Made by a program: the position numbers and the translations under genes. A stretch of 64,000 nucleotides of DNA, taken from the NCBI GenBank assembly GCA_964554875.1, contig CAZKQJ010000003.1:62001-126000 (forward strand). The letters run 5' to 3'. Origin of the DNA: Marispirochaeta sp964554875. Its GTDB lineage: Bacteria > Spirochaetota > Spirochaetia > JC444 > Marispirochaetaceae. Every line of letters starts with the position of its first letter. Position 1 is the first letter of the stretch. This document shows, in pieces, positions 32,238 to 41,316 of the stretch. The notes beneath the pieces were generated by a model. The model made no database searches and had not been told where the DNA came from. It saw nothing but the letters and a program-made list of their open reading frames with translations.

Positions 32238-34706
32238 CTATCTGTTCAGAAAGCGTATGTAGTTCTCAATCTCTTCAGGGATTTTTGCTCCGGCCTTTTC
32301 GAAGCGTTTCCTCCGCGATTCCAGACGAAGCAGCTCTTTTCGTACCCGGTTCTGGTATTTTGTCTCCATATCGGTAAAAAGGGGTTTTCTCGCCATCTCT
32401 TTCCGATGCTCCGCAGGAAAGGGAGCGTAGCGGTAGAAGATTTCCCTGACTGCGGGATTCATCCTCAGGCGTCCCTCGTACTCATAGTTCACCCAGGTAA
32501 GGTAATCGCCGGTAAAGCGTTCCCGGTCTGAGCGGGTTTTCTGGATAAACTCCCGCAGCTTTTCCTTTGCTTCGGGAGTAAGTTTTGGGTTCCTGCGGTA
32601 AAAGTTGATGTAGTCATAGTAGGAGCCGACAATTCCACCCTCGATGGGATCGGTCCATTTAACCCCGGCCATGGTCTTCTGAAGTTCCCAGCGGAACTGG
32701 GCCAGGAGGGTCGGGACAGCCTCGCTGAGGTTCTCGGTAAAAAATATGGGCAGAAATATTCTGCCGGGACTCTCCCGCTTTGTGCCGTCCAGCTCCTGCC
32801 ACATCATGGCCCGGGAACCGCTCACCGGATACAGCACAAAATTCGGTATTACCTCCTTGAAAACCAGATCAGTTCCGAACTTGTGATGCATTACAACTTC
32901 CCGGTAAAAAACCGAGAAATCCCGTTCCCGATAGTTTCTTACCTTTTCCTCCAGTACTTCGGGTTCAATCAGCATTCTCTCCGCTGTTCCCGTAAAGGCT
33001 TCGCTGCACAGAAAAGGAACGGACCTCTGTCTTGATCCTGAAAGCAGACCGCCGGTCTGGGAAGATACATTCTGCAGCTCAAAACGAACCCGGTCCTCCG
33101 CTGTATCCTTGTACAGATAGGCCGAACTCTTCTGGCTTTTGGTCATTTTTGCCTGCCGTTTCAGCACTTCCCGAAAAGATTGTCCCATCTCCGTGATGGA
33201 CGGATGGATATCCGAACGATAGATCTTCTCCAAGAAATAGGGCAGGGTCATAACTGGAACCTGATCGTCGGTATAGAGAACCCGGGAATAGGCCTCGTCG
33301 ATAAAAGCGAGTTCCTCACTGCTCAGCAGGGTCTCATCAACCAGGCCGAAGTGAAGCATGATTCCCGGAATAAAGCCCTTCAAATCTGTGTCTATGATTT
33401 TCAAAAAGCATTTTTCATAGAGCTGCCAGTACTGATTGCTCAGAGTCTCCCGAAGATCGTTCAGCCCGCTGCCGAATTTCTCCGGTGCCTCGCGGAAGCT
33501 GCGAATATTCTCTCTGAAGCTTTCGGAGAAAGCGCTGTCCATATCCGAAAACTCCAGGATACGTTCCAGCAGGTTTTTGTACTTTGCCAGCCCTCCTCGA
33601 ACATCCTTCGCCTTATTTTTCGCCTCATCATCCTTCCTGTTCTCGATCTCCAGGTCCTGATACTGCCCAAGGCTGGAGTAGACAGGATACGTCCCGGCAA
33701 GATCGATTCCCATCAGTTTTCTGGCATCCTGCCTGCAGCGCCAGCAAAAACGACCAAGGTAATGGTTGAAAACCCCTGTTCTTTCACTTCCTGCCCCCTG
33801 GCTTTTCAGGATCTGATCTATCCAGCCTCCGTCGAGAAATAGTCGTCGGATCAGCTCATCAATCCTGGTAACCAGCTGAAGATTCTCATGAACCATGGTC
33901 TCCAGGGCCTTGCTGAGGAACTGAAAAATATAGAAATTGAGGGGTTCATCCTTTTTGAAGAGAGGGATCAAGGTCTCATCCGGTTTCTGTACCAGCCGCT
34001 TCATGAAGAGAAGCTGCTGATAATCGATCATGTTTTCAACATTTCTGGAGTCCTGTTCATCATAGAGCCCCAGGGTCTGTTGAAGACGTCCGAGAAAAAG
34101 GTTGTGGTCCCAGACTTCGGGCTGCTGAAGTTCCTGTTCGCTGTTTATTCTCTCCCGCAGAGAGGCAGCATACTCCTCAAGGGATGCCTTTTCCCGGGAG
34201 CAGGGAAGGGCCGGGGCTGCGGTATCAGTAAAATCGGCCGCCAGGGCCAGGGTGTCCGCAATGGATGCGAACTTGTGCCAGAGATACTTGTAGTTCTTAT
34301 AAAGAAAGACCGCCGATTCTATGCGTTGGGCAAGGGCCCGCAAAACCTGCAGGTTCAGGGATATTCGGGACTGGAGCAGGTGGATTATCTTTTCATGCTT
34401 TACCGGGATAATGGTTACGATGCAGTCGGTAACAGCCCGGATCGTGGTTTCATAGGGACCTTCATCCCTGATCCCCAGGATACCGAAAATCGATTCCCCC
34501 TTAATCAACCCTACCCGGATACTGGAATTTATAAGCTCTTCAGGCTCCCAGGATACGTCCCCTGCGCTGCGGGAACATGAGAGAACCTCCGCCAGACCGG
34601 AGTGAAGCATACTCATGGCCTTGGCGGTTTCTCCCTGAAGTATCAGGACAGTCCCCGCCGCGACCTTTTTTCGTTTTATCTCGTTTCTTAAGTCTAGTCG
34701 ATCCAT
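32238..34706 (-). CDS. Large protein with N-terminal cyclic-nucleotide-binding domain
   Basis: The 822-residue protein starts with a cNMP-binding-like jelly roll (about 10-135: AGTVLILQGETAKAMSMLHSGLAEVL, GESIFGILGI), where the phosphate-binding Arg-Ala pair of CAP is not obvious. The remaining 680 residues are helical and charged and match no family I can name; DALAADFT-type helices and several RYAPFPAEHRKEM-like segments occur. No membrane helix or DNA-binding motif is visible. A TTGTAT/TACCAT promoter 9 bases before ATG would give a short leader. A hexamer dyad (34711-34728) lies between it and oppF. Confidence 0.6.
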   Translation of the reverse strand: MDRLDLRNEIKRKKVAAGTVLILQGETAKAMSMLHSGLAEVLSCSRSAGDVSWEPEELINSSIRVGLIKGESIFGILGIRDEGPYETTIRAVTDCIVTIIPVKHEKIIHLLQSRISLNLQVLRALAQRIESAVFLYKNYKYLWHKFASIADTLALAADFTDTAAPALPCSREKASLEEYAASLRERINSEQELQQPEVWDHNLFLGRLQQTLGLYDEQDSRNVENMIDYQQLLFMKRLVQKPDETLIPLFKKDEPLNFYIFQFLSKALETMVHENLQLVTRIDELIRRLFLDGGWIDQILKSQGAGSERTGVFNHYLGRFCWRCRQDARKLMGIDLAGTYPVYSSLGQYQDLEIENRKDDEAKNKAKDVRGGLAKYKNLLERILEFSDMDSAFSESFRENIRSFREAPEKFGSGLNDLRETLSNQYWQLYEKCFLKIIDTDLKGFIPGIMLHFGLVDETLLSSEELAFIDEAYSRVLYTDDQVPVMTLPYFLEKIYRSDIHPSITEMGQSFREVLKRQAKMTKSQKSSAYLYKDTAEDRVRFELQNVSSQTGGLLSGSRQRSVPFLCSEAFTGTAERMLIEPEVLEEKVRNYRERDFSVFYREVVMHHKFGTDLVFKEVIPNFVLYPVSGSRAMMWQELDGTKRESPGRIFLPIFFTENLSEAVPTLLAQFRWELQKTMAGVKWTDPIEGGIVGSYYDYINFYRRNPKLTPEAKEKLREFIQKTRSDRERFTGDYLTWVNYEYEGRLRMNPAVREIFYRYAPFPAEHRKEMARKPLFTDMETKYQNRVRKELLRLESRRKRFEKAGAKIPEEIENYIRFLNR

Positions 34707-34715
34707 ATAAAGCCT

Positions 34716-34744
34716 ATGGTAGTAGGCTCTTGGAACAAATACAA
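34716..34744 (-). promoter_or_regulatory. Weak promoter abutting the cNMP-binding protein gene
   Basis: On the minus strand TTGTAT (34739-34744), 17 bases and TACCAT (34716-34721) sit 9 bases before ATG. Both hexamers are 4 of 6. A dyad AGCCTA/TAGGCT overlaps the -10 and could also be a weak terminator for the upstream opp operon. Confidence 0.35.
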
Positions 34745-34760
34745 TAGCCGGAGCCCCTCT

Positions 34761-35732
34761 CTACTTGTTGAAGAGGTGGCACGCAACCTGGTGGCCCGGA
34801 GCTGCTTCAGTAATCTCAGGGTATTTTTCCTCGCAGATCGGCATCTTGTAGGGACAACGGGGATGAAAATGACAGCCCGGGGGGGGATTAATAGGAGAAG
34901 GCACGTCTCCCATCACTACCCGCTTCTTCTGCTCCCGCTTGGCGGGATCATTCACCGGATAGGCGGCAAAAAGTGTCTTGGTATAGGGATGCAGCGGATT
35001 CGCCATAAGCTCCGGCTTGTCCGCCAGCTCGACGATTTTACCCAGGTACATTACCATGATCCGGGTCGAGATAAACTCAACCACCGAAAGATCGTGGGAA
35101 ATGAACATATAGGTCAGCTTGTGCTTCTGCTGCAGATCCAGAAGCAGGTTAAGAATCTGGGCCTGAACGGAAACATCCAGGGCACTGACCGCTTCGTCGC
35201 AGACAATGAACTCCGGATTCAGTGCCAGAGCCCGGGCTATGCCAATACGCTGACGCTGTCCTCCGGAAAACTGATGGGGAAAGCGACGCTGATGCCGTGG
35301 ATTCAGTCCCACCTCCTGCATCAGGCTCTCCAGTCTCTCCTGAATCTCAGCATCGCTCCCCATTTTATGGATCTTATAGGGCTGTTTCAGCAGGGAGATT
35401 ACCTTTTTCCGGGGATTCAGTGAGGATGAAGGATCCTGAAAGATCATCTGCATCTTTTTCCGGTACTGCTTCATCTCTTTATGATGAAGGGAAAATATAT
35501 CTGTTCCCCGGTAGAGGACCTCACCGGCGGCCTTCTCTTCAAGTCGCAGGATGGTACGTCCCAGGGTCGACTTGCCGCAGCCCGATTCTCCCACAACTCC
35601 CAGTACATCGCCTTCTCTGATTGTAAGACTGACATCGTTGACAGCCCGGAGAAGGGCCTTTTCCTGGTGCTGACTCTTAACTTCAAAAACCGTATGCAGC
35701 CTGTCAGCTTTCAGTACAATATCGCCGTTCAT
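34761..35732 (-). CDS. oppF: Oligopeptide ABC transporter ATPase OppF
   Basis: The 323-residue ATPase has Walker A GESGCGKST, signature FSGGQRQRIGIARALALNPE, Walker B FIVCDEAVSALDVS and the C-terminal oligopeptide-ATPase extension with Cys residues (INPPPGCHFHPRCPYKMPICEEKYPE) seen in OppF/DppF. It and OppD drive peptide uptake. The start codon shares a base with the oppD stop (TAATG), so the two are coupled. It is the last gene of the operon. Confidence 0.94.
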   Translation of the reverse strand: MNGDIVLKADRLHTVFEVKSQHQEKALLRAVNDVSLTIREGDVLGVVGESGCGKSTLGRTILRLEEKAAGEVLYRGTDIFSLHHKEMKQYRKKMQMIFQDPSSSLNPRKKVISLLKQPYKIHKMGSDAEIQERLESLMQEVGLNPRHQRRFPHQFSGGQRQRIGIARALALNPEFIVCDEAVSALDVSVQAQILNLLLDLQQKHKLTYMFISHDLSVVEFISTRIMVMYLGKIVELADKPELMANPLHPYTKTLFAAYPVNDPAKREQKKRVVMGDVPSPINPPPGCHFHPRCPYKMPICEEKYPEITEAAPGHQVACHLFNK

Positions 35733-36766
35733 TACTTGCTCTCCTTGACTGCAGAAAGATTATGACACCAGGCGGAATGATTCTCTGAAAGCCGGGTCTC
35801 ATCGGGGAACTCTTTGCCGCAGATTTCCGTGGCATAACGACAGCGATTCATGAAAGGACAGCCCTCACCAATACTCAGAAGATCCGGCACAGTTCCGGGT
35901 ATCGCTTCCAGCCGTGAAGCACCCCGGTACTTTTCGTTGGACGGCAGGGAGTTCATCAGACCCAGGGTATAGGGGTGACTGGGCTCCCGGAAAAGGGAGA
36001 AGACGTCCCCCTCCTCCACTTTACGCCCGGCGTACATGACTACGACATGATCTGCGGTTTCGGCAACTACCCCCATATCGTGGGTTATCAGCAGCAGGGA
36101 CATACCGATGCGCTGCTGCAGGGAGACCATCAGATCCAGGATCTGGGCCTGGATGGTAACATCCAGGGCTGTTGTCGGTTCGTCGGCAATCATCAGACCG
36201 GGGTCCGGACTTGCCAGGGCCATAGCGATCATCGCCCGCTGCCGCATTCCGCCGGAAAGCTGGTGCGGATAGCTTTCTGCCCTTTTCGCGGGGCTGGGAA
36301 TCTTTACCAGGTTCAGAAGCTCCACCGCCCGCTCCCAGGCCTCCGCTTTACTCAAGGCATGATGAGTCAGAAATACATCCGCGATCTGCCTGCCCACGGA
36401 GAACACCGGATTCAGGGAGGTCATGGGCTCCTGGAAAATCATGGAGATTTTCACTCCCCGGATCTTCTGCATCTCCTTCTCACTCTTTTTCAGCAGGTCC
36501 TCGCCCCTGAACCAGATCTCCCCGGAAACAATCTCTCCCGGAGGCATGGGCAGCAACTGATTTATGGAATGAGCCGTAACCGATTTACCGCATCCCGATT
36601 CCCCCACCAGTGCCAGGGTCTTGCCGTTGGGGATGGAAAAGGAGAGGTTTCTGACAGCCTTTACAACACCCCGCTGTGTATTGAAGTTAACCGAAAGTCC
36701 TTTGATTTCGATCATGGTTTCGGCGCTGTTCTGCTTGTCTGTTGTCTGTTTTTCTGTAGTCTGCAT
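35732..36766 (-). CDS. oppD: Oligopeptide ABC transporter ATPase OppD
   Basis: The 344-residue ATPase shows Walker A GESGCGKSV, signature LSGGMRQRAMIAMALASPDPGLMIADEPTTALDVT and a C-terminal extension with CPFMNRCRYATEICGKEFP. It forms a heterodimer with OppF. GESGCGKSV has V where most have ST, as in many OppD proteins. It follows oppC by 12 bases. Family and position are secure; whether peptides or other solutes are carried is inferred from the operon. Confidence 0.94.
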   Translation of the reverse strand: MQTTEKQTTDKQNSAETMIEIKGLSVNFNTQRGVVKAVRNLSFSIPNGKTLALVGESGCGKSVTAHSINQLLPMPPGEIVSGEIWFRGEDLLKKSEKEMQKIRGVKISMIFQEPMTSLNPVFSVGRQIADVFLTHHALSKAEAWERAVELLNLVKIPSPAKRAESYPHQLSGGMRQRAMIAMALASPDPGLMIADEPTTALDVTIQAQILDLMVSLQQRIGMSLLLITHDMGVVAETADHVVVMYAGRKVEEGDVFSLFREPSHPYTLGLMNSLPSNEKYRGASRLEAIPGTVPDLLSIGEGCPFMNRCRYATEICGKEFPDETRLSENHSAWCHNLSAVKESK

Positions 36767-36778
36767 AATTTATCCGTG

Positions 36779-37669
36779 TCAGTCCCTGAGTTTGGGATCG
36801 AGTATGTCCCGCAGACCGTCACCGAAAAGGTTGAATCCCAGCACCGCGAAAAGGGTTGCGAGACCGGGAAAGGTGACGATCCACCAGGCGTTGGTTATGA
36901 ACTCCCGCGAACTGGCGATCATGAGGCCCCATTCAGGGGTGGGAGGCTGGGCACCAAGACCGAGAAAAGAGAGCGCCGCGGAGCTCAGGATAGCCTCTCC
37001 TACCCCCAGAGTGGCCTGTACCGAAACCGGAGCCAGGCAGTTGGGAAGTATGGAGACGAACATCAGGGAAAGGGGGGAAGCCCCCAGAGAGCGTTCGGCT
37101 GTAACGTAATCATTCTCTTTCTCCGCCAGTACCGAAGCACGCACCAGCCGGGCATAACGCGGAATCTGACTGATCCCGATAGCTACCATGGCATTGAACA
37201 GGCTCGGCCCCAGGACCGCCACGATAACGATGGTAAGGAGAATATAGGGAAAGGCCAGCATTATGTCGATTAATCGCATTACTATCTTGTCGTAGAGACC
37301 GCCGATGTACCCGGAGGTAACCCCGATCAGCATGCCGAAGCCCATGGCGATTCCCACGGAAACAACACCGATAACCATGGAGATTCGGGCGCCGTACATC
37401 AGCCGGCTCAGCATGTCCCGCCCCAGGTCGTCGGTACCAAGAAGATACCCCGGAGAAAAGGGCGGCAGTGTGCGATCGGCTATGATCTGGGCATAAGGAC
37501 TCCTGGGCGACAGGAGGGGAGCAAATATCCCAACCAGCAGAAACAGGGCGATTATCACAAGTCCGGCCACGGCGGCACGGTTCTGTTTGAGGTTGTGCAG
37601 GGATTCCTGAAAAGGCGTAGGATCTTTAACCTCAATTATATTTCCGTTCTGTATAAGCGATTCATTCAT
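36779..37669 (-). CDS. oppC: Oligopeptide ABC transporter permease OppC
   Basis: The 296-residue permease has a polar N-terminal segment, a first helix (about 30-50) and the DppC-type core with the EAA loop (YVTAERSLGASPLSLMFVSILPN). The start of the periplasmic region (LSPRSPYAQIIADRTLPPFSPGYLLGTDDLGRDMLSRLMYGAR) is a family hallmark. It pairs with OppB to form the channel. It lies 9 bases after oppB. Confidence 0.94.
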   Translation of the reverse strand: MNESLIQNGNIIEVKDPTPFQESLHNLKQNRAAVAGLVIIALFLLVGIFAPLLSPRSPYAQIIADRTLPPFSPGYLLGTDDLGRDMLSRLMYGARISMVIGVVSVGIAMGFGMLIGVTSGYIGGLYDKIVMRLIDIMLAFPYILLTIVIVAVLGPSLFNAMVAIGISQIPRYARLVRASVLAEKENDYVTAERSLGASPLSLMFVSILPNCLAPVSVQATLGVGEAILSSAALSFLGLGAQPPTPEWGLMIASSREFITNAWWIVTFPGLATLFAVLGFNLFGDGLRDILDPKLRD

Positions 37670-37678
37670 ACCTGTTAC

Positions 37679-38695
37679 CTACTTCAGCCGTACCTTCGGG
37701 TTGACCACGGAATAGAGGATATCCACCAGGAGATTGATAAGGACAAAGACGGTGGAAATCACGATGATACCCCCCTGTACAGCGGGGTAGTCCCTGGCGG
37801 AGATGGAATGGTAAATCCACTTGCCGATCCCGGGCCAGGCGAATATTGTTTCGGTAAGAATAGCCCCGGAAAGGAGCAGTCCGAACTGAATACCGATAAC
37901 AGTAATAATCGGCAGCAGGGCGTTTTTTAACGCATATCGGTAAACCACCTTCCGTTCCGGGATTCCCGCGGCCCGGGCGGTTTTTACATAATCCTGCTTG
38001 AGGACCTCCAGCATGGAACTGCGGGTTGTCCGGGCAATAATTGCCAGGGGTATGGTTCCCAGCGCCACGGCGGGAAGAATCAGGTGTTTCAGGGCGGAAC
38101 CAAGGTAATGCCAGTCTCCGGTCTTGAAAACGGCGATGAGGGAATCGATAAGATAGAAATTGGTTATGGTCTCCATGTAATACCGGATGTTCATCCGGCC
38201 CCCGGTGGGGAAAAAATCGAAGAATACGGAGAATATCATGATCAGCACCAGGCCCAGCCAGAAAACCGGCATGGAGACCCCGAAAAGAGCACCCACCATG
38301 GAGACATAGTCAACCATGGTGTTTCGCCGGGTAGCCGAGATTACTCCTATTATTATTCCCGCCACCGAGGCGATCAGCATGGCGAAAAAGGCCAGTTCCA
38401 TGGTCGCGGGAAACAGTTCCATAATTTCTTTCACCACAGGCCTGCCGGTGGTTATGGATTTACCAAGATCGAAATGTGCGATTCGTCCGAGATAGGAAAA
38501 GTACTGCTGGTGCAGGGGCCGGTCCAGACCCATATCCGCCCGCAGCCTGGCCAGCTGCTCGGCGGAAGCCCTTTCCCCCAGCATGACCCGGGCGGGATCA
38601 CCGGGAGACAGGGCTATCATAAAGAATACCAAAGTAATTACGCCCAGTAGAGTCGGAATCAACAGACCCAGGCGTTTCAGAATGTATTTACCCAT
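37679..38695 (-). CDS. oppB: Oligopeptide ABC transporter permease OppB
   Basis: The 338-residue permease has six membrane helices and the DppB/OppB hallmarks: MGKYILKRLGLLIPTLLGVITLVFFMI at the N-terminus, FDLGKSI, an EAA loop (QDYVKTARAAGIPERKVVYRYALKNALLP) and the final RDYPAVQGGIIVISTVFVL. It forms the channel with OppC. Its start is 98 bases after oppA, separated by a strong hairpin. Confidence 0.94.
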   Translation of the reverse strand: MGKYILKRLGLLIPTLLGVITLVFFMIALSPGDPARVMLGERASAEQLARLRADMGLDRPLHQQYFSYLGRIAHFDLGKSITTGRPVVKEIMELFPATMELAFFAMLIASVAGIIIGVISATRRNTMVDYVSMVGALFGVSMPVFWLGLVLIMIFSVFFDFFPTGGRMNIRYYMETITNFYLIDSLIAVFKTGDWHYLGSALKHLILPAVALGTIPLAIIARTTRSSMLEVLKQDYVKTARAAGIPERKVVYRYALKNALLPIITVIGIQFGLLLSGAILTETIFAWPGIGKWIYHSISARDYPAVQGGIIVISTVFVLINLLVDILYSVVNPKVRLK

Positions 38696-38729
38696 AGAGA
38701 TGGTGTCCTGGAATTAGAGGATACGGGAA

Positions 38730-38748
38730 CCCCCGGGAAAACCGGGGG
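38730..38748 (-). other. Intra-operon hairpin between oppA and oppB
   Basis: A perfect 7-bp GC stem (38730-38736 with 38742-38748, loop GAAAA on the plus strand), extended by an outer GGG/CCC pair across AA bulges, sits in the 98-base gap after oppA. Hairpins in this place often protect the binding-protein part of the mRNA so more OppA than permease is made. No T-run follows on the minus strand. Confidence 0.7.
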
Positions 38749-38793
38749 AACCCATTCATGGTATTGTAACAGAAAATTAGCAGTTATGTCAGG

Positions 38794-40401
38794 TTATTTT
38801 TCGATCCAGACACCGCGGAAAACGCGTTTTCCCGTGGGATAGATATGAAATCCCTGAACACTGTTCTTCATTGGAATCGAAACGACCGAGTGGGCGATAG
38901 TCAGCCAGGGAGCTTCTTCCTTGAAAATCTCCTGTGCCTTTCTGTACAACTCGGTACGGCGGGCCTGGTCCATAGTCTCTTTGGCTTCTGCGAGAAGGGC
39001 AGTAAACTCGGCATTCTTCCAGGCAGCGATGTTGCCGGCAGGCGGCTCAGCCGCGGGAGCGGAGAGAAGAACCCACAGGAAGTTGTCGGGATCACCGTTA
39101 TCGCCGGTCCAGCCCAGCATGGCCATGTCGTGCTCCAGATTGTCGGTCTTGTCCAGGTAGGTTCCCCATTCGTAGGAGACGATGTCCGTCTGTACACCGA
39201 TCTCGGCAAACTGGGCCTGCATGATCTCGGCGATTTTGCGGGCGTTGGGATTGTAGGGTCGCGCAACGGGCATTGCCCAGAGCTGAGTGGAGAATCCGTT
39301 GGGGAAACCGGCCTGGGCCAGCAGCTGCTTTGCCTTGGCGGGATCATAGGGATAATCCTTGATGTCGTCGTTATAGGACCACATGGTTGGGGGCAGAGGG
39401 TTCTTGGCGGGGGTTCCCGCGGAACCGTAAACTGCGGTAATGATCTCTTCCTTGTTGATGGCGTAGTTCAGGGCCTGTCGTACAAGCTTGTTGTCAAAGG
39501 GCTTCTTGGTGGTATTGAATGCCAGGTATCCGACATTCAGTCCTTCCTGCTGCATAACCTTGACCTTGGGATCGTTCTTCATGGCCTGCAGATCCTGGGC
39601 AGAGGGAAAATCGACCACGTCAACTTCACCTTTCTGCAGAGCAAGCCAGCGGGCGGTTGCATCGGGAATGACCCGGAGGATCAGACGATCCAGGTATACA
39701 TCGTCCGCCCAGTAGTCCTTGTTGCGCTCGAAGATGATGGCATCGTCCTTGCGCCACTCGACAAACTTGAAGGGTCCGGTTCCTACAGGCTTGTTCTTGA
39801 AGTCCTCTCCGAGCTTTTCAACAGCGGCGGGGGACACAATACCGGCGAAATCCATTGCAAGGTTGGCAAGGAAGGGGGCTTCCGGTTTTTTCAGGTCAAA
39901 GCGTACAGTGTAGTCATCCACGGCAACAACCTCGTCGACGATGTTGCTCATGTCCATGTAGCCCCAGTATTTCCAGGGTCCAAGGTTATAGTAGGGATGG
40001 TCTTCCTTGAACTGGCGTTCGAAGGTAAAGACTACCGCGTCGGCGGTAAAATCGGTCCCGTCGTGGAACTTTACGCCTCTGCGCAGTTTGAAGGTAACCG
40101 AAAGGTTATCGTCCGCGACTTCCCAGCTCTCCGCCAGGGCGGGCCGAACTTCGGTCTTTCCGGGAACAAACTCTACCAGGTTGTCGAATACCGCGGTGGC
40201 GCCATAAAAGGATTCACCGTCGGTTTCTCGGGCGGGATCGAGTCCCACAGAATCGCCGGAACGGGCGAAAACCAGGGTCCCGCCCATTTTTCCGTCGCCG
40301 CCGGCACTGGAGGCAGCTTCCTTTTCACCACCCGCAAAGGCCATGGGAACAGCAAGCAGAAGAACCAGGGCGATTGAAAGAAACATAATGCTTCGCTTCA
40401 T
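38794..40401 (-). CDS. oppA: Oligopeptide/dipeptide ABC transporter, binding protein
   Basis: The 535-residue protein has a signal peptide ending AFAGGEKEAASSAGG (no lipobox Cys) and a family 5 solute-binding domain: ETDGESFYGATAVFDNLVEFVPG, LRRGVKFHDGTDFTADAVVFTFERQ and AFNTTKKPFDNKLVRQALNYAINKEE. It binds peptides in the periplasm. It is the first gene of the opp operon, with GAGGAG 9 bases before ATG. Ligand class is inferred from family; nickel or glutathione binders look similar. Confidence 0.92.
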   Translation of the reverse strand: MKRSIMFLSIALVLLLAVPMAFAGGEKEAASSAGGDGKMGGTLVFARSGDSVGLDPARETDGESFYGATAVFDNLVEFVPGKTEVRPALAESWEVADDNLSVTFKLRRGVKFHDGTDFTADAVVFTFERQFKEDHPYYNLGPWKYWGYMDMSNIVDEVVAVDDYTVRFDLKKPEAPFLANLAMDFAGIVSPAAVEKLGEDFKNKPVGTGPFKFVEWRKDDAIIFERNKDYWADDVYLDRLILRVIPDATARWLALQKGEVDVVDFPSAQDLQAMKNDPKVKVMQQEGLNVGYLAFNTTKKPFDNKLVRQALNYAINKEEIITAVYGSAGTPAKNPLPPTMWSYNDDIKDYPYDPAKAKQLLAQAGFPNGFSTQLWAMPVARPYNPNARKIAEIMQAQFAEIGVQTDIVSYEWGTYLDKTDNLEHDMAMLGWTGDNGDPDNFLWVLLSAPAAEPPAGNIAAWKNAEFTALLAEAKETMDQARRTELYRKAQEIFKEEAPWLTIAHSVVSIPMKNSVQGFHIYPTGKRVFRGVWIEK

Positions 40402-40435
40402 CAGAGTACTCCTCTTTTTACTTGAAACAGATTTT

Positions 40436-40452
40436 AGACATATACAATGTCT
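40436..40452 (-). promoter_or_regulatory. Palindrome in the opp leader
   Basis: AGACAT and ATGTCT (6-bp perfect arms, 5-base gap, 40436-40452) lie 35-51 bases before the oppA start in an AT-rich region. A TTGACA sits further upstream on the same strand, at about 40496-40501. It may be an operator, but no regulator is nearby. Confidence 0.35.
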
Positions 40453-40555
40453 TTAGCTTAGAGCCATCTAAAAAAATTACCATACTGATATATTATGTCA
40501 AGCATATTTACATTCTTAATCGGCCGCTCGGCCAAAAAAGAGCCGGAAACGACAA

Positions 40556-41284
40556 CTAACGTCCCTCCGCAAGGCGCCGGATAAGGTAATCCGGCAGATG
40601 AGACTCCTTCATATACTGCTGTACCGCCGGAATATCATATTCCACCCTGCGAAAAAACCAGAGCCCCTCCTCCGTATCCAGCAGTCCGTAGGCTGCCCGG
40701 GGGTCTCCTTCCCGGGGCTGCCCGGTACTCCCGGGGTTAAGCAGATTCTGCCGGTGCAGAAGGTCCAGATTGCTGCGTTCGGTAAGGGAGTGCTGTACAA
40801 CCCTGCCATCCGTCCCGCAGCTGAAAAAAAAGCGCAGATGGCTGTGCCCAAAGAGTCCCAGGGGGGTCCGGAGCAGGGAAAAGTTCTCTTCCGCGTCCAG
40901 GGAATCGAGAATATAATGGGTAATGGGGCCGGTCAGTGCTCCATGAAAAAGGGTAAAGATGTCCTCCATTACCACTGGTTTCAACCGCGAGAGGAACTCC
41001 CGGGAGTCCGGATCCAGCTGCTCACGGGTCCAAGCCAGCGCAGCTCTGGCATGTTCATTGAAGTAGTTCAGATCGAGACGTCCGATGGAGGCCCAGTCAT
41101 GGTTTCCCGGCACCGCGCGTACCGGCAGACGGGAGAGCTCCCGTATGCACTCATTGGGAAAAGGGCCGTAACCGACTATATCCCCCAGACAGAGTATTCT
41201 GTCCCATTCTCCCGCCGAATCCTCCAGTACTGCCGTAAGGGCAGGAAAATTCGCGTGAATATCGGAGATTACAAGGTATCTCAT
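40556..41284 (-). CDS. Metallophosphoesterase (YfcE/MJ0936-like)
   Basis: The 242-residue enzyme has the calcineurin-like metal motifs in order: SDIHANFPAL (D-x-H), GDIVGYGPFP (GD), GNHDWAS (GNHD), a His in LFHGALTGP and GHSHLRF (GHxH). Such enzymes cleave phosphodiesters or phosphomonoesters with two metal ions. ATG at 41284 is chosen because MRYLVISDIH is the canonical N-terminus; a longer reading adds 13 unlikely residues and overlaps the divergent gene. Substrate unknown. Confidence 0.9.
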   Translation of the reverse strand: MRYLVISDIHANFPALTAVLEDSAGEWDRILCLGDIVGYGPFPNECIRELSRLPVRAVPGNHDWASIGRLDLNYFNEHARAALAWTREQLDPDSREFLSRLKPVVMEDIFTLFHGALTGPITHYILDSLDAEENFSLLRTPLGLFGHSHLRFFFSCGTDGRVVQHSLTERSNLDLLHRQNLLNPGSTGQPREGDPRAAYGLLDTEEGLWFFRRVEYDIPAVQQYMKESHLPDYLIRRLAEGR

Positions 41285-41316
41285 GCTGTATACTACTATG
41301 GTTCGAAGGAATAAGA

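Noticed and set aside
38845..40377. A 510-residue open frame on the plus strand
   Set aside because: It is antisense to oppA in a GC-rich gene; its protein has no recognisable domain, and oppA on the other strand has full family motifs.
40455..40560. A confident opp promoter
   Set aside because: A TTGACA occurs near 40496-40501 on the minus strand, but no matching -10 at 16-18 bases is present, so only the palindrome is reported.
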